Assembly: GCA_020442065.1 (NCBI GenBank)
Contig: JAGRKZ010000082.1
Span: forward strand, 1-36,643
DNA from: Bauldia sp.
GTDB taxonomy: Bacteria; Pseudomonadota; Alphaproteobacteria; Rhizobiales; Kaistiaceae
Direction: 5' to 3'
DNA: 36,643 nucleotides
The translations under genes were made by a program, and so were the position numbers. Shown piece after piece: positions 26,395 through 36,000 of the stretch. Position 1 is the first letter of the stretch; every line of letters begins with the position of its first letter. The notes below the pieces were generated by a model. The model worked only from the letters and a program-made list of their open reading frames with translations, did no database searches and was not told the DNA's origin.

Positions 26395-27102
26395 ATGTTC
26401 GATCCCAAACAGCTTCTCGATCAGGTTCTCGGCGGCGGGCGCGGCCCTGGCGCGGCGGCCTCGGACGGCGGCGTCATGGGACGCGTCGGCGAGTTGGCGC
26501 GGCAGAACCCGATGCTGGCCGGCGGCATTGCCGGCGGTCTAGCCGGCCTGCTGCTCGGCCGCGGCTTCGGTGGCGGCCTGATCAAGTATGGCGGCATGGC
26601 CGTGATCGGCGGCCTCGCCTACAAGGCCTGGCGCGACTATCAGGACGCACAGTCGAGCGGCGAGGCCCCGGCCGGCGGCGAGAATGACGCCGACCTGGTG
26701 CTGCCGCCGCCGGACTCGCCTTTTGTGCCCACCCCGCAAAGCCAGGCACGGCTGGCCGAGACCCTGATCGTGGCGATGATCGCGGCGGCCAAGGCTGACG
26801 GCCACATCGACGCCGAGGAGCGCGGCCGCATCTACCAGCGCCTCGAGGAAGGCGGCCTGCAGCCCGAGGAAGTCGCCTTTCTCCAGCGCGAGCTGACCGA
26901 ACCGGTCGACGTCGACCGTATCGTCGCCGGCGCCCGCACCAAGGAAGAGGCGGTGGAGGTCTATGCCGCCTCGCTGATGGCGATCCGCAACGATACCCCG
27001 CAGGAGCGCGATTACCTTGCCGGCCTCGCCGGGCGGCTCCAGCTTGAGCCGGATCTCGTGACAGCGATCGAGAAGACGGTCGAGTCGGTGAGCGGGCGAT
27101 AG
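26395..27102 (+). CDS. Tellurite-resistance TerB/DUF533 family protein (YebE-like)
   Basis: A 235-residue protein starting at ATG 26395 with GAGGAAG upstream. A glycine-rich N-terminal stretch holds one membrane-like helix (about 43-80, GGIAGGLAGLLLGRGFGGGL). The C-terminal DUF533/TerB-like helical domain covers about 115-230: ETLIVAMIAAAKADGHIDAEE, with Asp-rich turns that could bind metal. YebE-like proteins are membrane-linked and of unknown function; no other ter gene is present here, so tellurite resistance is not implied. A hairpin follows 41 bases after the stop. Confidence 0.85.
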   Translation: MFDPKQLLDQVLGGGRGPGAAASDGGVMGRVGELARQNPMLAGGIAGGLAGLLLGRGFGGGLIKYGGMAVIGGLAYKAWRDYQDAQSSGEAPAGGENDADLVLPPPDSPFVPTPQSQARLAETLIVAMIAAAKADGHIDAEERGRIYQRLEEGGLQPEEVAFLQRELTEPVDVDRIVAGARTKEEAVEVYAASLMAIRNDTPQERDYLAGLAGRLQLEPDLVTAIEKTVESVSGR

Positions 27103-27657
27103 CAGGGGTGCGGGAGACAGCTCCGGCGCCCAAACGACAGAAAGGCGCCGCTTGGGTTTCCCCAACCGACGCCTCCCTGTCAGGTTGGCCCCGCTCACTG
27201 CGCCGCCCGAAGGCGCGCTGTCACCGGCACCAAGCTGATTTGTGACCGGACGCTATCTTCCATTGCTGGAAGCGCAGTTCCTGATCACCGCTGCCTCAGG
27301 CCTTGCGGCTCCAGCAGCGCCCGTCGAACGGTTGTGCCGCCGTTCACGGAAGCATCGGCCTACCCTGATCTGCGCTTCGCATCGCTGCGCTACGCCGATC
27401 GACGGCAGCTCCACCGGGCATCAGGCTTCTCCCCGGCTATCGCCGGTCCACCTGAGTGGTTCCGCGCCGTGCTGGTCTCGATCACCCGGACTGCCCTTGC
27501 CGAATTCGACCAACCCTTGCGGTGAGAGGATGGTCGCTCAGATGAGCCTTCGAGGGAAGCGCGAAGTCGCCCTGCTGGGACATGTGGGGATAACGGGGAG
27601 CATGGTGCGCTGCGTGGATGACGCGGCGACCGCAACGGGCCCGCGAGTCGCGGCCGC
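27103..27657. other. 555-base region without a recognisable gene
   Basis: Open frames here are short and look unlike any family I know, and their composition differs from the flanking genes. There are several small hairpins: 27143-27174 (AGGCG, TTGGG, CCCAA, CGCCT nested); TGCTGGA at 27264-27270 with TCCAGCA at 27310-27316; GAACGG at 27326-27331 with CCGTTC at 27340-27345; CCGGG/CCCGG at 27414-27436; and CCACctgaGTGG at 27448-27459. These could be a structured RNA, a gene remnant or chance in GC-rich DNA. Confidence 0.5.
27143..27174 (+). terminator. Two-part hairpin after the TerB-like gene
   Basis: AGGCG (27143-27147) pairs with CGCCT (27170-27174), and inside it TTGGG (27152-27156) pairs with CCCAA (27161-27165). 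It lies 41 bases after the DUF533 stop, but there is no T run, so termination is only likely. Confidence 0.45.
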
Positions 27658-29829
27658 TCAGAGGAAACTCTGGGGGTCGATGTCGACCTGCACCCGCACC
27701 CCGCCGCGCGGGGCCGGCGCCGCGTCGAGCCACGTCTGCAGATAGGACTGGACGTCGGCGGTGCGCGGAGCGTGGACCAGCAGGCGGAAGCGGTGGCGGC
27801 CGCGCACGACGGCGAGCGGCGCTTCGGCCGGACCGAGCACGCTGATCGTCTCCGCCCGCGGCTCGGCGCGGCGAAAGGCATTGGCGTAGCCCTGGGCGGA
27901 GGCGCGGTCGGGGCCTGAGACGACGATGCCGGCGAGCCGGCCGAAGGGCGGTAGCCCGGCCTCACGCCGTGCGGCGATCTCGCTTCGGTAGAAGGCCTCG
28001 CTGTCGCCGGCGACGATGGCGCGGATCACGGGGTTCTCCGGCGCGAAGGTCTGGACCAGGGCGCGGCTCGCCCCGCCGGCGCGGCCGGCCCTGCCGGTCA
28101 CCTGCGACAGCAGCTGGAAGGTGCGCTCGGACGCCCGCATGTCGCCGAAGGCAAGGCCGAGGTCGCCGTCGACGACGCCGACCAGCGTGAGGAACGGAAA
28201 GTTGTGGCCCTTGGCGACGAGCTGGGTGCCGATGACGATGTCGACCTCGCCCCGCTCGATCGCGGCGAGCTCCTCGCGGAGCCGCTGCACGCCGCCGATG
28301 ATGTCGCTCGACATCAGGATGGTGCGCTTGCCGGGGAAGCGGGCCGCCACCTCCTCGCCGAGCCGCTCGACCCCCGGACCGACGGCGACCAGGCTCTCGG
28401 TGTCGCCGCAATTCGGGCAATGGTCCGGGCGCTTCTCCGAGTGGCCGCAGTGATGGCAGAGGAGGACGCCGCGGAAGCGGTGCTCGACCAGCCAGGTCGA
28501 GCAGTTGGGGCACTGGAAGCGGTGCCCGCAGGTGCGGCAAAGGGTGAGCGGCGCATAGCCCCGCCGGTTGAGGAAGAGGAGCGCCTGCTGGCCCTCGGCG
28601 AGCGTCTCGCCGACTGCGGCGACCAGCGGCGGCGAGAGGTAGCGCCCGCGCTCGGGCGGGTGGCGGCGCATGTCGATGGCCGCGATCTCGGGCAGTCGCG
28701 CCGCGGCGTGGCGGTCGGAGAGGACGAGGCGTCGATAACGGCCGGCATCGGCATTGACGCGCGACTCGATCGACGGCGTCGCCGACGACAGGACCACCGG
28801 AAAGCCGGCGAGATGGCCACGCACCACCGCCATGTCGCGGGCGTTGTAGAACACCCGCTCCTCCTGCTTGTAGGCGAGGTCGTGCTCCTCATCGACGATG
28901 ATCAGCCCGAGCTCGGCAAAAGGCAGGAACAGCGCCGAGCGCGCCCCGACCACCACCCGGACGCTGCCGTCGGCGACGCCCCGCCAGAGGCGCTCGCGAA
29001 GCCGCGGCGCGACCTCGGAGTGCCACTCGCCGGGCCGCGCTCCGAACCGCCTGGCGAAGCGCTCGAGAAAGCCGGCGGTCAGCGCGATCTCCGGGATGAG
29101 GATGAGCACCTGGCGGCCGGCGCGGAGCGCTTCCGCCACCGCCTCGAAATAGACCTCGGTCTTGCCCGAGCCGGTGACGCCGTCGAGCAGGCTGACCGAG
29201 TAGCCGCCGGCCCGCACAGCGTCCCGAAGCGTGGCGGCTGCCGCCGCCTGCTCCGGGTTGAGCGCCGGCCCCGCGACGTCGAGATCGGGCGTGCCGGCGA
29301 CCGGCGGCGGGGGAATCTCGACCTCGGCGAGGGTGCCGGTAGCGACGAGACCGGCGATGACGCTGGTCCCGACCCCCGCCGCGGCGGCGAGGCCCGACTT
29401 CGACCACGCCATGCCGTCGCCGGCGACGTCGAGCACCTTGGCGCGGGCCGGGGTCAGCCGCGCCGGCGGCGGCCCGGCAAGGCGAACGCCGGTGATCGGC
29501 GCCTCGGGCGTCAAGGCGGCGGGTGTCCGCAGCACCATGCGGAGCACCATGCCCCGCGCCGTCATGGTGTAGTGGGCCACCCAGTCGACGAAGGCGCGGA
29601 TCTCCCTCGGCAGCGGCGGCGCATCGTAACGCCCTTCGATGCGGCGGAGGCGATTGTGGCCGATCTCCGGGTCGGGCGGGTCGTCCCAGACGACGCCGAC
29701 CACGTTGCGGGTGCCGAGCGGGACCTCGACGATGTCGCCGGGCGCCACCTGCAGTCCGGCTGGCACCGCATAGCTGTAGGGCGCGGCGACCGCGACGGGG
29801 ACGAGGACGGAGACAACGGGCTCGGGCAC
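27658..29829 (-). CDS. priA: Primosomal protein N' (replication restart helicase)
   Basis: A 723-residue helicase from GTG 29829 (VPEPVVSVLVPVAVAA); ATG 29925 adds 32 residues that look non-coding, so the start is not settled. The DNA-binding N domain is followed by a DEAH-type helicase: Walker A GVTGSGKT near 217-224 and Walker B IIVDEEHD. The zinc domain has eight cysteines (CRTCGHRFQCPNCSTW and CHHCGHSEKRPDHCPNCG). Then come TQLVAKGHNFPFLTLVGVVD and GRAGRAGGASRALVQTF of the second RecA lobe. It reloads the replisome at stalled forks. It is divergent from fsa, an order seen in related alphaproteobacteria, and the usual downstream neighbours are replaced by the orphan stretch. Confidence 0.94.
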   Translation of the reverse strand: MPEPVVSVLVPVAVAAPYSYAVPAGLQVAPGDIVEVPLGTRNVVGVVWDDPPDPEIGHNRLRRIEGRYDAPPLPREIRAFVDWVAHYTMTARGMVLRMVLRTPAALTPEAPITGVRLAGPPPARLTPARAKVLDVAGDGMAWSKSGLAAAAGVGTSVIAGLVATGTLAEVEIPPPPVAGTPDLDVAGPALNPEQAAAAATLRDAVRAGGYSVSLLDGVTGSGKTEVYFEAVAEALRAGRQVLILIPEIALTAGFLERFARRFGARPGEWHSEVAPRLRERLWRGVADGSVRVVVGARSALFLPFAELGLIIVDEEHDLAYKQEERVFYNARDMAVVRGHLAGFPVVLSSATPSIESRVNADAGRYRRLVLSDRHAAARLPEIAAIDMRRHPPERGRYLSPPLVAAVGETLAEGQQALLFLNRRGYAPLTLCRTCGHRFQCPNCSTWLVEHRFRGVLLCHHCGHSEKRPDHCPNCGDTESLVAVGPGVERLGEEVAARFPGKRTILMSSDIIGGVQRLREELAAIERGEVDIVIGTQLVAKGHNFPFLTLVGVVDGDLGLAFGDMRASERTFQLLSQVTGRAGRAGGASRALVQTFAPENPVIRAIVAGDSEAFYRSEIAARREAGLPPFGRLAGIVVSGPDRASAQGYANAFRRAEPRAETISVLGPAEAPLAVVRGRHRFRLLVHAPRTADVQSYLQTWLDAAPAPRGGVRVQVDIDPQSFL

Positions 29830-29887
29830 GGCAAACGGCTGCAGCGAGAGGGATTCGGACCCGAGACTGCCACATCGGGGCAGCGGG

Positions 29888-29912
29888 GTCTTGCCTCCGC
29901 GTCCCGCAAGAC
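29888..29912. promoter_or_regulatory. Palindrome between priA and fsa
   Basis: GTCTTGC (29888-29894) and GCAAGAC (29906-29912) are perfect complements with an 11-base spacer. It lies in the divergent region between priA and fsa and could be a protein-binding site or a hairpin in the priA leader. Nothing else identifies it. Confidence 0.4.
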
Positions 29913-30024
29913 GGTCCGCGCGCATTGGCGCTGCCGACCCTGAGGTGCTGACGACCGGGCCGGCTTCGGCTATGGAAGGCCCCTGTGCCGCTTCGCCCGC
30001 GGCGTCCTTTCAGGAGTGCCCGTC

Positions 30025-30681
30025 ATGAAGTTCTTCGTCGACACCGCCGATACCGCCGAGATCACGGACCTGGCTGCAAGCGGGCTCGTCGACGGCGTCA
30101 CCACCAACCCGACGCTGATCGCGCGCTCCGGCCGGGCGATTCGCGAGGTCATCGCCGAGATCTGCGGGGTGGTCGAGGGTCCGGTCTCGGCCGAGGTCAC
30201 GGCGATCGACTTCGACGGGATGATGAAGGAGGGCGAGTATCTCGCCGCGATCGCGCCGAACGTTGCGGTCAAGGTGCCGCTGACCTGGGACGGGCTCAAG
30301 GCCTGCAGGGCGCTGTCGCAGCGCGGCCACAAGGTCAACGTCACGCTCTGCTTTTCGGCCAACCAGGCGCTGCTCGCCGCCAAGGCCGGTGCAACCTTCA
30401 TCTCGCCCTTCATCGGCCGGCTCGACGACATCGGCTATGACGGCATGGAGCTGATCCGCCAGATCCGGGCGATCTACGACAACTACGATGCGCTGACGAC
30501 CGAGATCCTGGCGGCGTCGATCCGGACGCCCTTCCACGTCACCGAGGCGGCGCTCGCCGGCGCCGATGTCGCCACCATCCCGCCGGCGGTGCTGCGGAAC
30601 CTCGCCAAGAACCCGCTGACCGACAAGAACCTCGACGGCTTCCTCGCCGACTGGAAGAAGACCGGCCAGTCGATCCTGTGA
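30025..30681 (+). CDS. fsa: Transaldolase-like fructose-6-phosphate aldolase (TalC/Fsa type)
   Basis: A 218-residue small transaldolase. ATG 30025 ([13 protein letters not shown]) follows a GGAG site at eight bases; the GTG at 30016 is too close to that site. Schiff-base Lys83 is in [10 protein letters not shown], with [11 protein letters not shown] near 26-36 and [22 protein letters not shown] following. Proteins of this size cleave or form fructose-6-phosphate, or act as transaldolase in the pentose phosphate pathway; which one is not settled by sequence. It is 23 bases upstream of an acetamidase/formamidase-like gene, so they may be one transcript, though the functions do not clearly connect. 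Confidence 0.92.
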   Translation: MKFFVDTADTAEITDLAASGLVDGVTTNPTLIARSGRAIREVIAEICGVVEGPVSAEVTAIDFDGMMKEGEYLAAIAPNVAVKVPLTWDGLKACRALSQRGHKVNVTLCFSANQALLAAKAGATFISPFIGRLDDIGYDGMELIRQIRAIYDNYDALTTEILAASIRTPFHVTEAALAGADVATIPPAVLRNLAKNPLTDKNLDGFLADWKKTGQSIL

Positions 30682-30704
30682 GCTGACGGGCGAGGGATTG
30701 CACC

Positions 30705-31634
30705 GTGACCACCCATCGCTTCGAGCCGACCCGTTTCCACAACGCCCTCGGTTCCCACGAACCGGTTCTCACCATCGCCGACGGCGACACGGTGGTCACC
30801 ACCACGCTCGATGCCTGGGGCTTTGACGGCGCCGGGGTCAAGCGCGCCGAGGCGCCCAACCCGATGACCGGGCCGTTCTTCGTCGCCGGCGCCGAGCCCG
30901 GCGACGCGCTCCTGGTGCGGATCGACCGGATGGTGCCCAATCGCGACAGCGGCTGGACCTTCTCGGTGCTCGCCCCGAACGTCGTCGACCCCGGTGCGGT
31001 GGCCGCCTTGCCCCCGCGCGAGCGCGTGTTCTGGACGATCGACGCGGATGCCGGGACCTGCCGCCTCGCCGAGCCCCCGCCGGCGCTCGCCGGCTGGACG
31101 GTGCCGCTCGCCCCGATGCTCGGCTGCTTCGGCGTCGCTCCCGCCATGGGGCAGGCGATCTCGACGGCGACGAGCGGGCCGTATGGCGGCAACATGGACT
31201 ATCGCCGCTTCGGACCCGGTACCACCGTCGCGTTCCCGGTGGCGACGACCGGCGCCCTGTTCCACCTCGGCGACGGCCATGCCTGTCAGGGCGACGGCGA
31301 GATCGTCGGCACCGGCATCGAGACCTCGTTCGAAGTGACCTTCACCGTGCAGGTCGCGCGCGGCAGGCGGATCGGCTGGCCACGCGGCGAGGACGCCGAG
31401 TCGATCTTCGCGGTGGGCAATGCCCGGCCGCTCGACCAGGCGCTCCAGCATGCCACCACCGAGATGCTGCGCTGGCTCGGCGAGGACTACGGCCTCGACC
31501 CGGTTGCGGCCAGCCATTTCCTCGGCCAGGCCGTCCGCTACGACGTCGCCAATGTCTTCAATCCGGCCTATTCGGTGGCGTGCCGCATCGAGAAGCGCTG
31601 GCTGGCCGGCCTCGGTCCGGCCGACGCTCCCTGA
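30705..31634 (+). CDS. Acetamidase/formamidase family amidase
   Basis: A 309-residue FmdA/AmdA-family hydrolase with a GTG start at 30705, preceded by CGAGGG. Characteristic parts are NPMTGPFFVAGAEPGD near the middle of the first third, GGNMDYRRFGPGTTVAFPV, and ALFHLGDGHACQGDGE, the metal-site segment of the family. It releases ammonia from short-chain amides. It is somewhat shorter than the longest FmdA members. It is co-directional with fsa and convergent with the qorB-like gene. The substrate (formamide, acetamide or another amide) is not decidable. Confidence 0.88.
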   Translation: MTTHRFEPTRFHNALGSHEPVLTIADGDTVVTTTLDAWGFDGAGVKRAEAPNPMTGPFFVAGAEPGDALLVRIDRMVPNRDSGWTFSVLAPNVVDPGAVAALPPRERVFWTIDADAGTCRLAEPPPALAGWTVPLAPMLGCFGVAPAMGQAISTATSGPYGGNMDYRRFGPGTTVAFPVATTGALFHLGDGHACQGDGEIVGTGIETSFEVTFTVQVARGRRIGWPRGEDAESIFAVGNARPLDQALQHATTEMLRWLGEDYGLDPVAASHFLGQAVRYDVANVFNPAYSVACRIEKRWLAGLGPADAP

Positions 31635-31659
31635 GCGGAGGCGCGCCGGCGCAGTCCAC

Positions 31660-32544
31660 TCAGGCCATGGCGCGGATCGCCTCGGCGTTGGCCGCGAGGA
31701 AATCCTGCACCGACGTCGGCGCGCGACCCGTGAGGTCGTGGACGACGGGCGTGGTGACGGCGTGATAGCCGCGGGCGGCGTCCACGTCGAAGGCGGTGAG
31801 CGCCTCGGCATAGACGTCGGGAAGACCGGCGGCGGCAAGGCCCTGGCGCATCGCCTCGGCCGGGATCGGGACATGGGCGACCGGCTTGCCCGCGATTGCG
31901 CCTGCCCACGCGGCGACTTCGTCCTGGGTCACCGGCGCCGGTCCGTTGACCTCGAGAATGCGACGGCCGCTGAAGGCGTCGGCGAGGGCGGCGGCAGCGA
32001 CTGCCGCACAGTCCTCGCGGGTGACGTAGTTGCGGCCGGCGGTGCCGGTGGCGCTGAACATCTGGCCGCTCTTGAGGGCATTGGCGAGGGCGACCAGGAT
32101 CATGTCGGCGTAGATATTGTTGCGGAGGATCGTGAAGCCCGCCGCAGTCGCCGCGATGGCGTGCTCGGTCCAATAGTGCGAGTCCGTCACGGGATTGGTC
32201 TCGGACGGCTGCGGGTTGAGCGCCGACGTGTAGACGATGTGGCCGACCCCGGCTTTGGCCGCGGCCTCGACGGCCGCCCGCTGCTGCCGCTTGCGCACGG
32301 CAAGCGCGTCGGTGCTGATCAGGAGCAGGCGGTCGACGCCCGCGAAGGCCGCGGCAAGGGTCTCCGGACGGTCGAAGTCGACCACGCGGGCCTCCGCGCC
32401 CCTGTCGACAAGGTCGGCGACCTTCGCGAGGTCGCGGGTCCCGGCGATGACGCGCCCGGACTTGTTGTCGAGCAGTCGTTCGACGACCTGGCGGCCGAGA
32501 TGACCGGAGGCGCCGGTAACGAGGAGAACGGGCGAAGCAGGCAT
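31660..32544 (-). CDS. NAD(P)-binding quinone reductase-like protein (QorB/NmrA type)
   Basis: A 294-residue protein starting at ATG 32544. The nucleotide site is LLVTGASGHLGRQVVERLL; then VVDFDRPETLAAAFAGVDRLLLIST and VYTSALNPQPS, the atypical short-chain dehydrogenase pattern of E. coli QorB (quinone oxidoreductase 2). The usual active-site Tyr-x3-Lys is replaced by HYWTEHAI-like, as in QorB. It should reduce quinones or sense NADPH. It is divergent from an HxlR regulator, and 2 similar palindromes lie between them; redox-stress control by that regulator is likely, as in similar QorR/HxlR-type systems. Confidence 0.86.
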   Translation of the reverse strand: MPASPVLLVTGASGHLGRQVVERLLDNKSGRVIAGTRDLAKVADLVDRGAEARVVDFDRPETLAAAFAGVDRLLLISTDALAVRKRQQRAAVEAAAKAGVGHIVYTSALNPQPSETNPVTDSHYWTEHAIAATAAGFTILRNNIYADMILVALANALKSGQMFSATGTAGRNYVTREDCAAVAAAALADAFSGRRILEVNGPAPVTQDEVAAWAGAIAGKPVAHVPIPAEAMRQGLAAAGLPDVYAEALTAFDVDAARGYHAVTTPVVHDLTGRAPTSVQDFLAANAEAIRAMA

Positions 32545-32560
32545 CGGTTGGGTCCTTGAT

Positions 32561-32579
32561 TGGTTACGAATAGTGACCA
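32561..32579. promoter_or_regulatory. Putative operator 1 between qorB-like and HxlR genes
   Basis: TGGTTAC (32561-32567) and GTGACCA (32573-32579) form an inverted repeat TGGTnAC-N5-GTnACCA. It lies 17 bases upstream of the qorB-like ATG. HxlR proteins bind as dimers to short inverted repeats, so this is a plausible site. Confidence 0.6.
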
Positions 32580-32626
32580 GATGCCCATTTGCTGCTAGGT
32601 TGTGAAGAACGCACCTTCCCCACACC

Positions 32627-32646
32627 AGGTCACACCGAAGTTACCT
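32627..32646. promoter_or_regulatory. Putative operator 2 before the HxlR gene
   Basis: AGGTCAC (32627-32633) and GTTACCT (32640-32646) form AGGTnAC-N6-GTnACCT, matching operator 1 in its GGTnAC half-sites but with a spacer one base longer. It ends two bases before the HxlR ATG, so binding would cover its ribosome site, consistent with autorepression. Confidence 0.58.
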
Positions 32647-32648
32647 TC

Positions 32649-33068
32649 ATGGAATCACTGACGAATTTGCCGGCGGCCGACGCCACGGCTTCGACCTGGC
32701 GGGTGACACGAAACAGCGGCGAGGCGGAGAAATGCCCGGTCCGGGACGTTCTTGACCGGGTCGGCGACGCCTGGAGCGTGCTGGTCATCCTGCTCCTCGG
32801 CGAACACGGCCCCTACCGCTTCAACGCGCTCAAGCGGGCGATCGGCGACGTCTCCCAGCGCATGCTGGCGGTGACGTTGCGCCACCTCGAGCGCGACGGG
32901 CTGATCTCGCGTCGGGTGTTCCCGACCAATCCGCCGCAGGTCGAATACGCGCTCACCGACCTCGGCCAGTCGCTCCGCGCGCGGCTGGGCGGCCTGACCG
33001 ACTGGGCGCTGGAGAATCACGAGCCGATCCGCGCGGCGCGCCGCCGTTACGACCGCGACAAGGCCTGA
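32649..33068 (+). CDS. HxlR family transcriptional regulator (QorR-like)
   Basis: A 139-residue protein starting at ATG 32649. The winged helix-turn-helix is plain: CPVRDVLDRVGDAWSVLVIL with the conserved Cys29, then GPYRFNALKRAIGDVSQRML and LEYALTDLG-like wing (VEYALTDLGQSLRARL). Cys29 is the thiol that senses reactive electrophiles or oxidants in HypR, YodB and QorR relatives. It sits divergent to the quinone reductase-like gene with two similar palindromes between, so it probably represses both until quinones or oxidants modify Cys29. The longer upstream frame to 32589 would include one of the operators and is unlikely. Confidence 0.9.
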   Translation: MESLTNLPAADATASTWRVTRNSGEAEKCPVRDVLDRVGDAWSVLVILLLGEHGPYRFNALKRAIGDVSQRMLAVTLRHLERDGLISRRVFPTNPPQVEYALTDLGQSLRARLGGLTDWALENHEPIRAARRRYDRDKA

Positions 33069-33094
33069 ACGGCGCTCGCCGCCGCGGGCGTTGC

Positions 33095-36000
33095 TCAGAC
33101 GATGTGGAAGTCCGAGGTCGCAATCGCGGCGCTGCCGACAGTGAAGACGGCAACGGCGTCGCTGCTCGAGCCGCCATTGGGATCCCAGTAGACCGTCCCG
33201 AGGCCGGAGCCGGCATTGTCGTGCAGGAACACGCCCTTGCTGCCGCCGTCGATATAGCCGGCGATGTCGGCCATCGAGATCAGCGTCGCCGCCGCGCCGG
33301 CAATCAGCCCACCGCCGAATCCCTTGGCCGAGATCTGCAGCGAGTCGAGGCCGGAGACGAAATCGGTGATGGTGTCGAAGCCGTCGGCGGCTGACTTGAA
33401 GATGAAGGCGTCCGCCTGGGAGCCGCCGGTGAGGGTGTCGTCACCGTCGCCGCCGATCAGCTTGTCCTTGCCGCCGTGCCCCTTCAACACGTCGCTGTCG
33501 TCGCCGCCGAGCAGCTTGTCCTTGCCGGCGCGCCCGAGCAGCGTGTCGTCGCCGTCCTTGCCCTTGAGCTTGTCGTTGCCCTTGCGGCCGTCGATGCGGT
33601 CGTCGCGGGCGCTGCCAGACAGCTTGTCACTCCGGTTGGCGCCCTTGATGCGGTCGACGGAGGTGAAGACGAAGTCCTTCTGGGTCAGGGCGCCGGCATT
33701 GACCACTTCGAGGGTGATCTTGTCGCCCTTTGCGAACGCCTTCGACGTGATCTCGACGTCGTTGCCCTTCTGGACGATCTTGAGCTTCTGGAACTTGGCG
33801 CCCTTGATCGCGCTGAGGTCAATCCGGTCGCTGGTCTTGCCGGTGCCAAGGAAGTCCTTGATGCGGTCCTTGCCGAAGCCGGCATGGAACTGGAACGTGT
33901 CGGCGTCCTTGCCGCCCCAGCCGCTGTCGCCGGCGCCGTCCGCATCGAAGATCAGCAGGTCGTTGCCGTCGCCGCCGGCATACTGATCCGAGCCCTTGCC
34001 GCCGGTGAGGACGTCGTTGCCGTCTTCGCCGTAGAGCTCGTCGTTGCCGTCTTCGCCGAACAGGATGTCGTTGCCAGAGGCCTTGGCGCTGTCGCCGCCG
34101 AAGCCGCCGACGAGAAGGTCGTTGCCGGCGCCGCCGTGAACGGTGTCATCCGCGCCGCGCCCCCAGATGCGATCGTCCCCGCCGCTGCCATCGAGAAAAT
34201 TGGCGAGGTCGCTGCCGAAGATGGTATCGCCGCCCTGGCCGCCGATGGCGTTCTCGATGCCGATCAGGACGTCGATGCCGGTGGCGCCGCCATTGGCGAA
34301 GCCGACCGCGGTGTTGGCATTGCCGATGCCGCCGGCCGCGAGCAGCGCGGCGAAGGAACCGGGATCGCCGCTGACCGACTGGCCGGACCGGTTCTCGGCG
34401 GTGAGGTCGATCTTCATCCCCCCGCTCGTCGCCGAGTAATCGACCGTGTCGGTGCCGGTGCCGCCGTCGTAAAAGTCGTTGCCGTCGCCGGTGGTCGCCC
34501 GGATCCTGTCGTTGCCGATCCCGCCGAGGACGACGTCGAGGCCCACGGAGCCCGTCAGATCGTCGTTGCCGACCCCGCCGTCGATGATGTCATTGCCGCC
34601 ATTGCCGACCACGGTATCGGCGCCCGAGCCGGCAGTGATCACGTCAATGCCGGTCGACCCGGTGATGGAATCGCTCTGGCTGCTGCCGGTGATGGCGAAG
34701 CCTTCGCTCTGGTTGCCGAGATCGAGAACGACGCCGGTCAGCGCCGCGGCGGCGGAAACGATCTCGACGCTGACGAGATTGCCGTCGGCCGCCGCATTGA
34801 GCGCAGTCGAGGTTGCCGCGAGGGTGAGGGTGTCGGTGTCGGCGCCGCCATCCACCTCGTCGGTTCCGACGAAGCCGACGATCGTGTCGTTGCCGGCGCC
34901 GGCATCGATGTCGTCCGCGCCGGACGAGCCGGTGATGGTGTCGCCCTGGGCGCTGCCGATGATGTCGAAGCCGTCGCTCTGCTTGCCGAGGTTGACGATG
35001 ACGCCCGAACCGGCGAGAGCGGCCGATACCACCTCGACACGGACGAGATCGCCGTCGGCTGCATTGTTCAGCGCCGAAGAGGTCGCGGCGAGGGTCAGGG
35101 TGTCGGTGTCGGCCCCGCCATCGACCTTGTCGGCTCCGACGAACCCGACGATCGTGTCGTTCCCCGCGCCCGCGACGATGTCGTCCGCCCCGGACGACCC
35201 GGTGATGGTGTCGCCCTGGGCGCTGCCGGTGATGTCGAAGCCATCGGTCTGGCTGTGGAGGTCGATGACCACGGCCGCCAGCGCCGCGGCCGCGGACACT
35301 GCCTCGACGCGGACCAGGGCAGCGTCGGCGGCGCCGTTGAGGGCGGCAGACGTCGCGGCGAGGGTGAGGGTGTCGTAGTCGGCCCCGCCGTCGGCCGTGT
35401 CGCCGGCGTCGAACCCGACGATGGTGTCATCGCCGGCGCCGCCGTCGATCGCATCCGCACCGGCGCCGCCGTCGATCGTGTCCTTGCCGCCGCCGCCGAG
35501 CAGCTTGTTCGCGCCGCCGTCACCGGTCAGGGTGTCGTCGCCCGAGCCGCCGGTCGCGTTCTCGATGTCGGCAATCGAGGAGAACCCCGTCGCGCTTGGT
35601 ACCGACAGGTCGACCGTCACCGCCTCGGTCGAGGCGGCATAGGACAGCGTATCGCCGGCCGTGCTCTCACCCAGCCCGTCCAGCGTGAACAGTTCGATCC
35701 CGGTCGGCGACATCCCCTCGATCGTGGTGATGACGCCGCCGGTCACGGTCACGTCGATGACGTCGTCGCCTGATGTCCCCGTGATCGCCAGCGTGTCGCC
35801 GGTGTCGTGCGCGCCGCCGTCGATGGAGTCGGTGCCGTCGCCGATCGTGTAGTTGATCGTGTCGTCGCCGGCGCCACCGATCAGCGTGTTCGCGCCGCTG
35901 TCGCCCGTGAGAGTGTCGTTGCCCGAGCCGCCGGTCACGTTTTCGATGCCGGCGATCGAGGAGAAACCGGTCGCGCTCGGCGACGACAGGTCGACCACCA

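Noticed and set aside
26395..27102. Tellurite resistance function
   Set aside because: The TerB-like fold alone does not give resistance, and no terC, terD or related gene is present.
27242..27745. A 167-residue open frame in the orphan stretch
   Set aside because: It runs into the priA coding region on the opposite strand and resembles no family; the composition is not coding-like.
29829..29925. A functional tRNA gene
   Set aside because: The T-arm lacks the TTC and has mismatched stems, the anticodon-like loop has no U33, and no D-arm can be drawn.
33476..35773. A 765-residue open frame on the plus strand
   Set aside because: It is antisense to the RTX protein, and its Val/Ala/Asp-rich repetition only mirrors the RTX codons.
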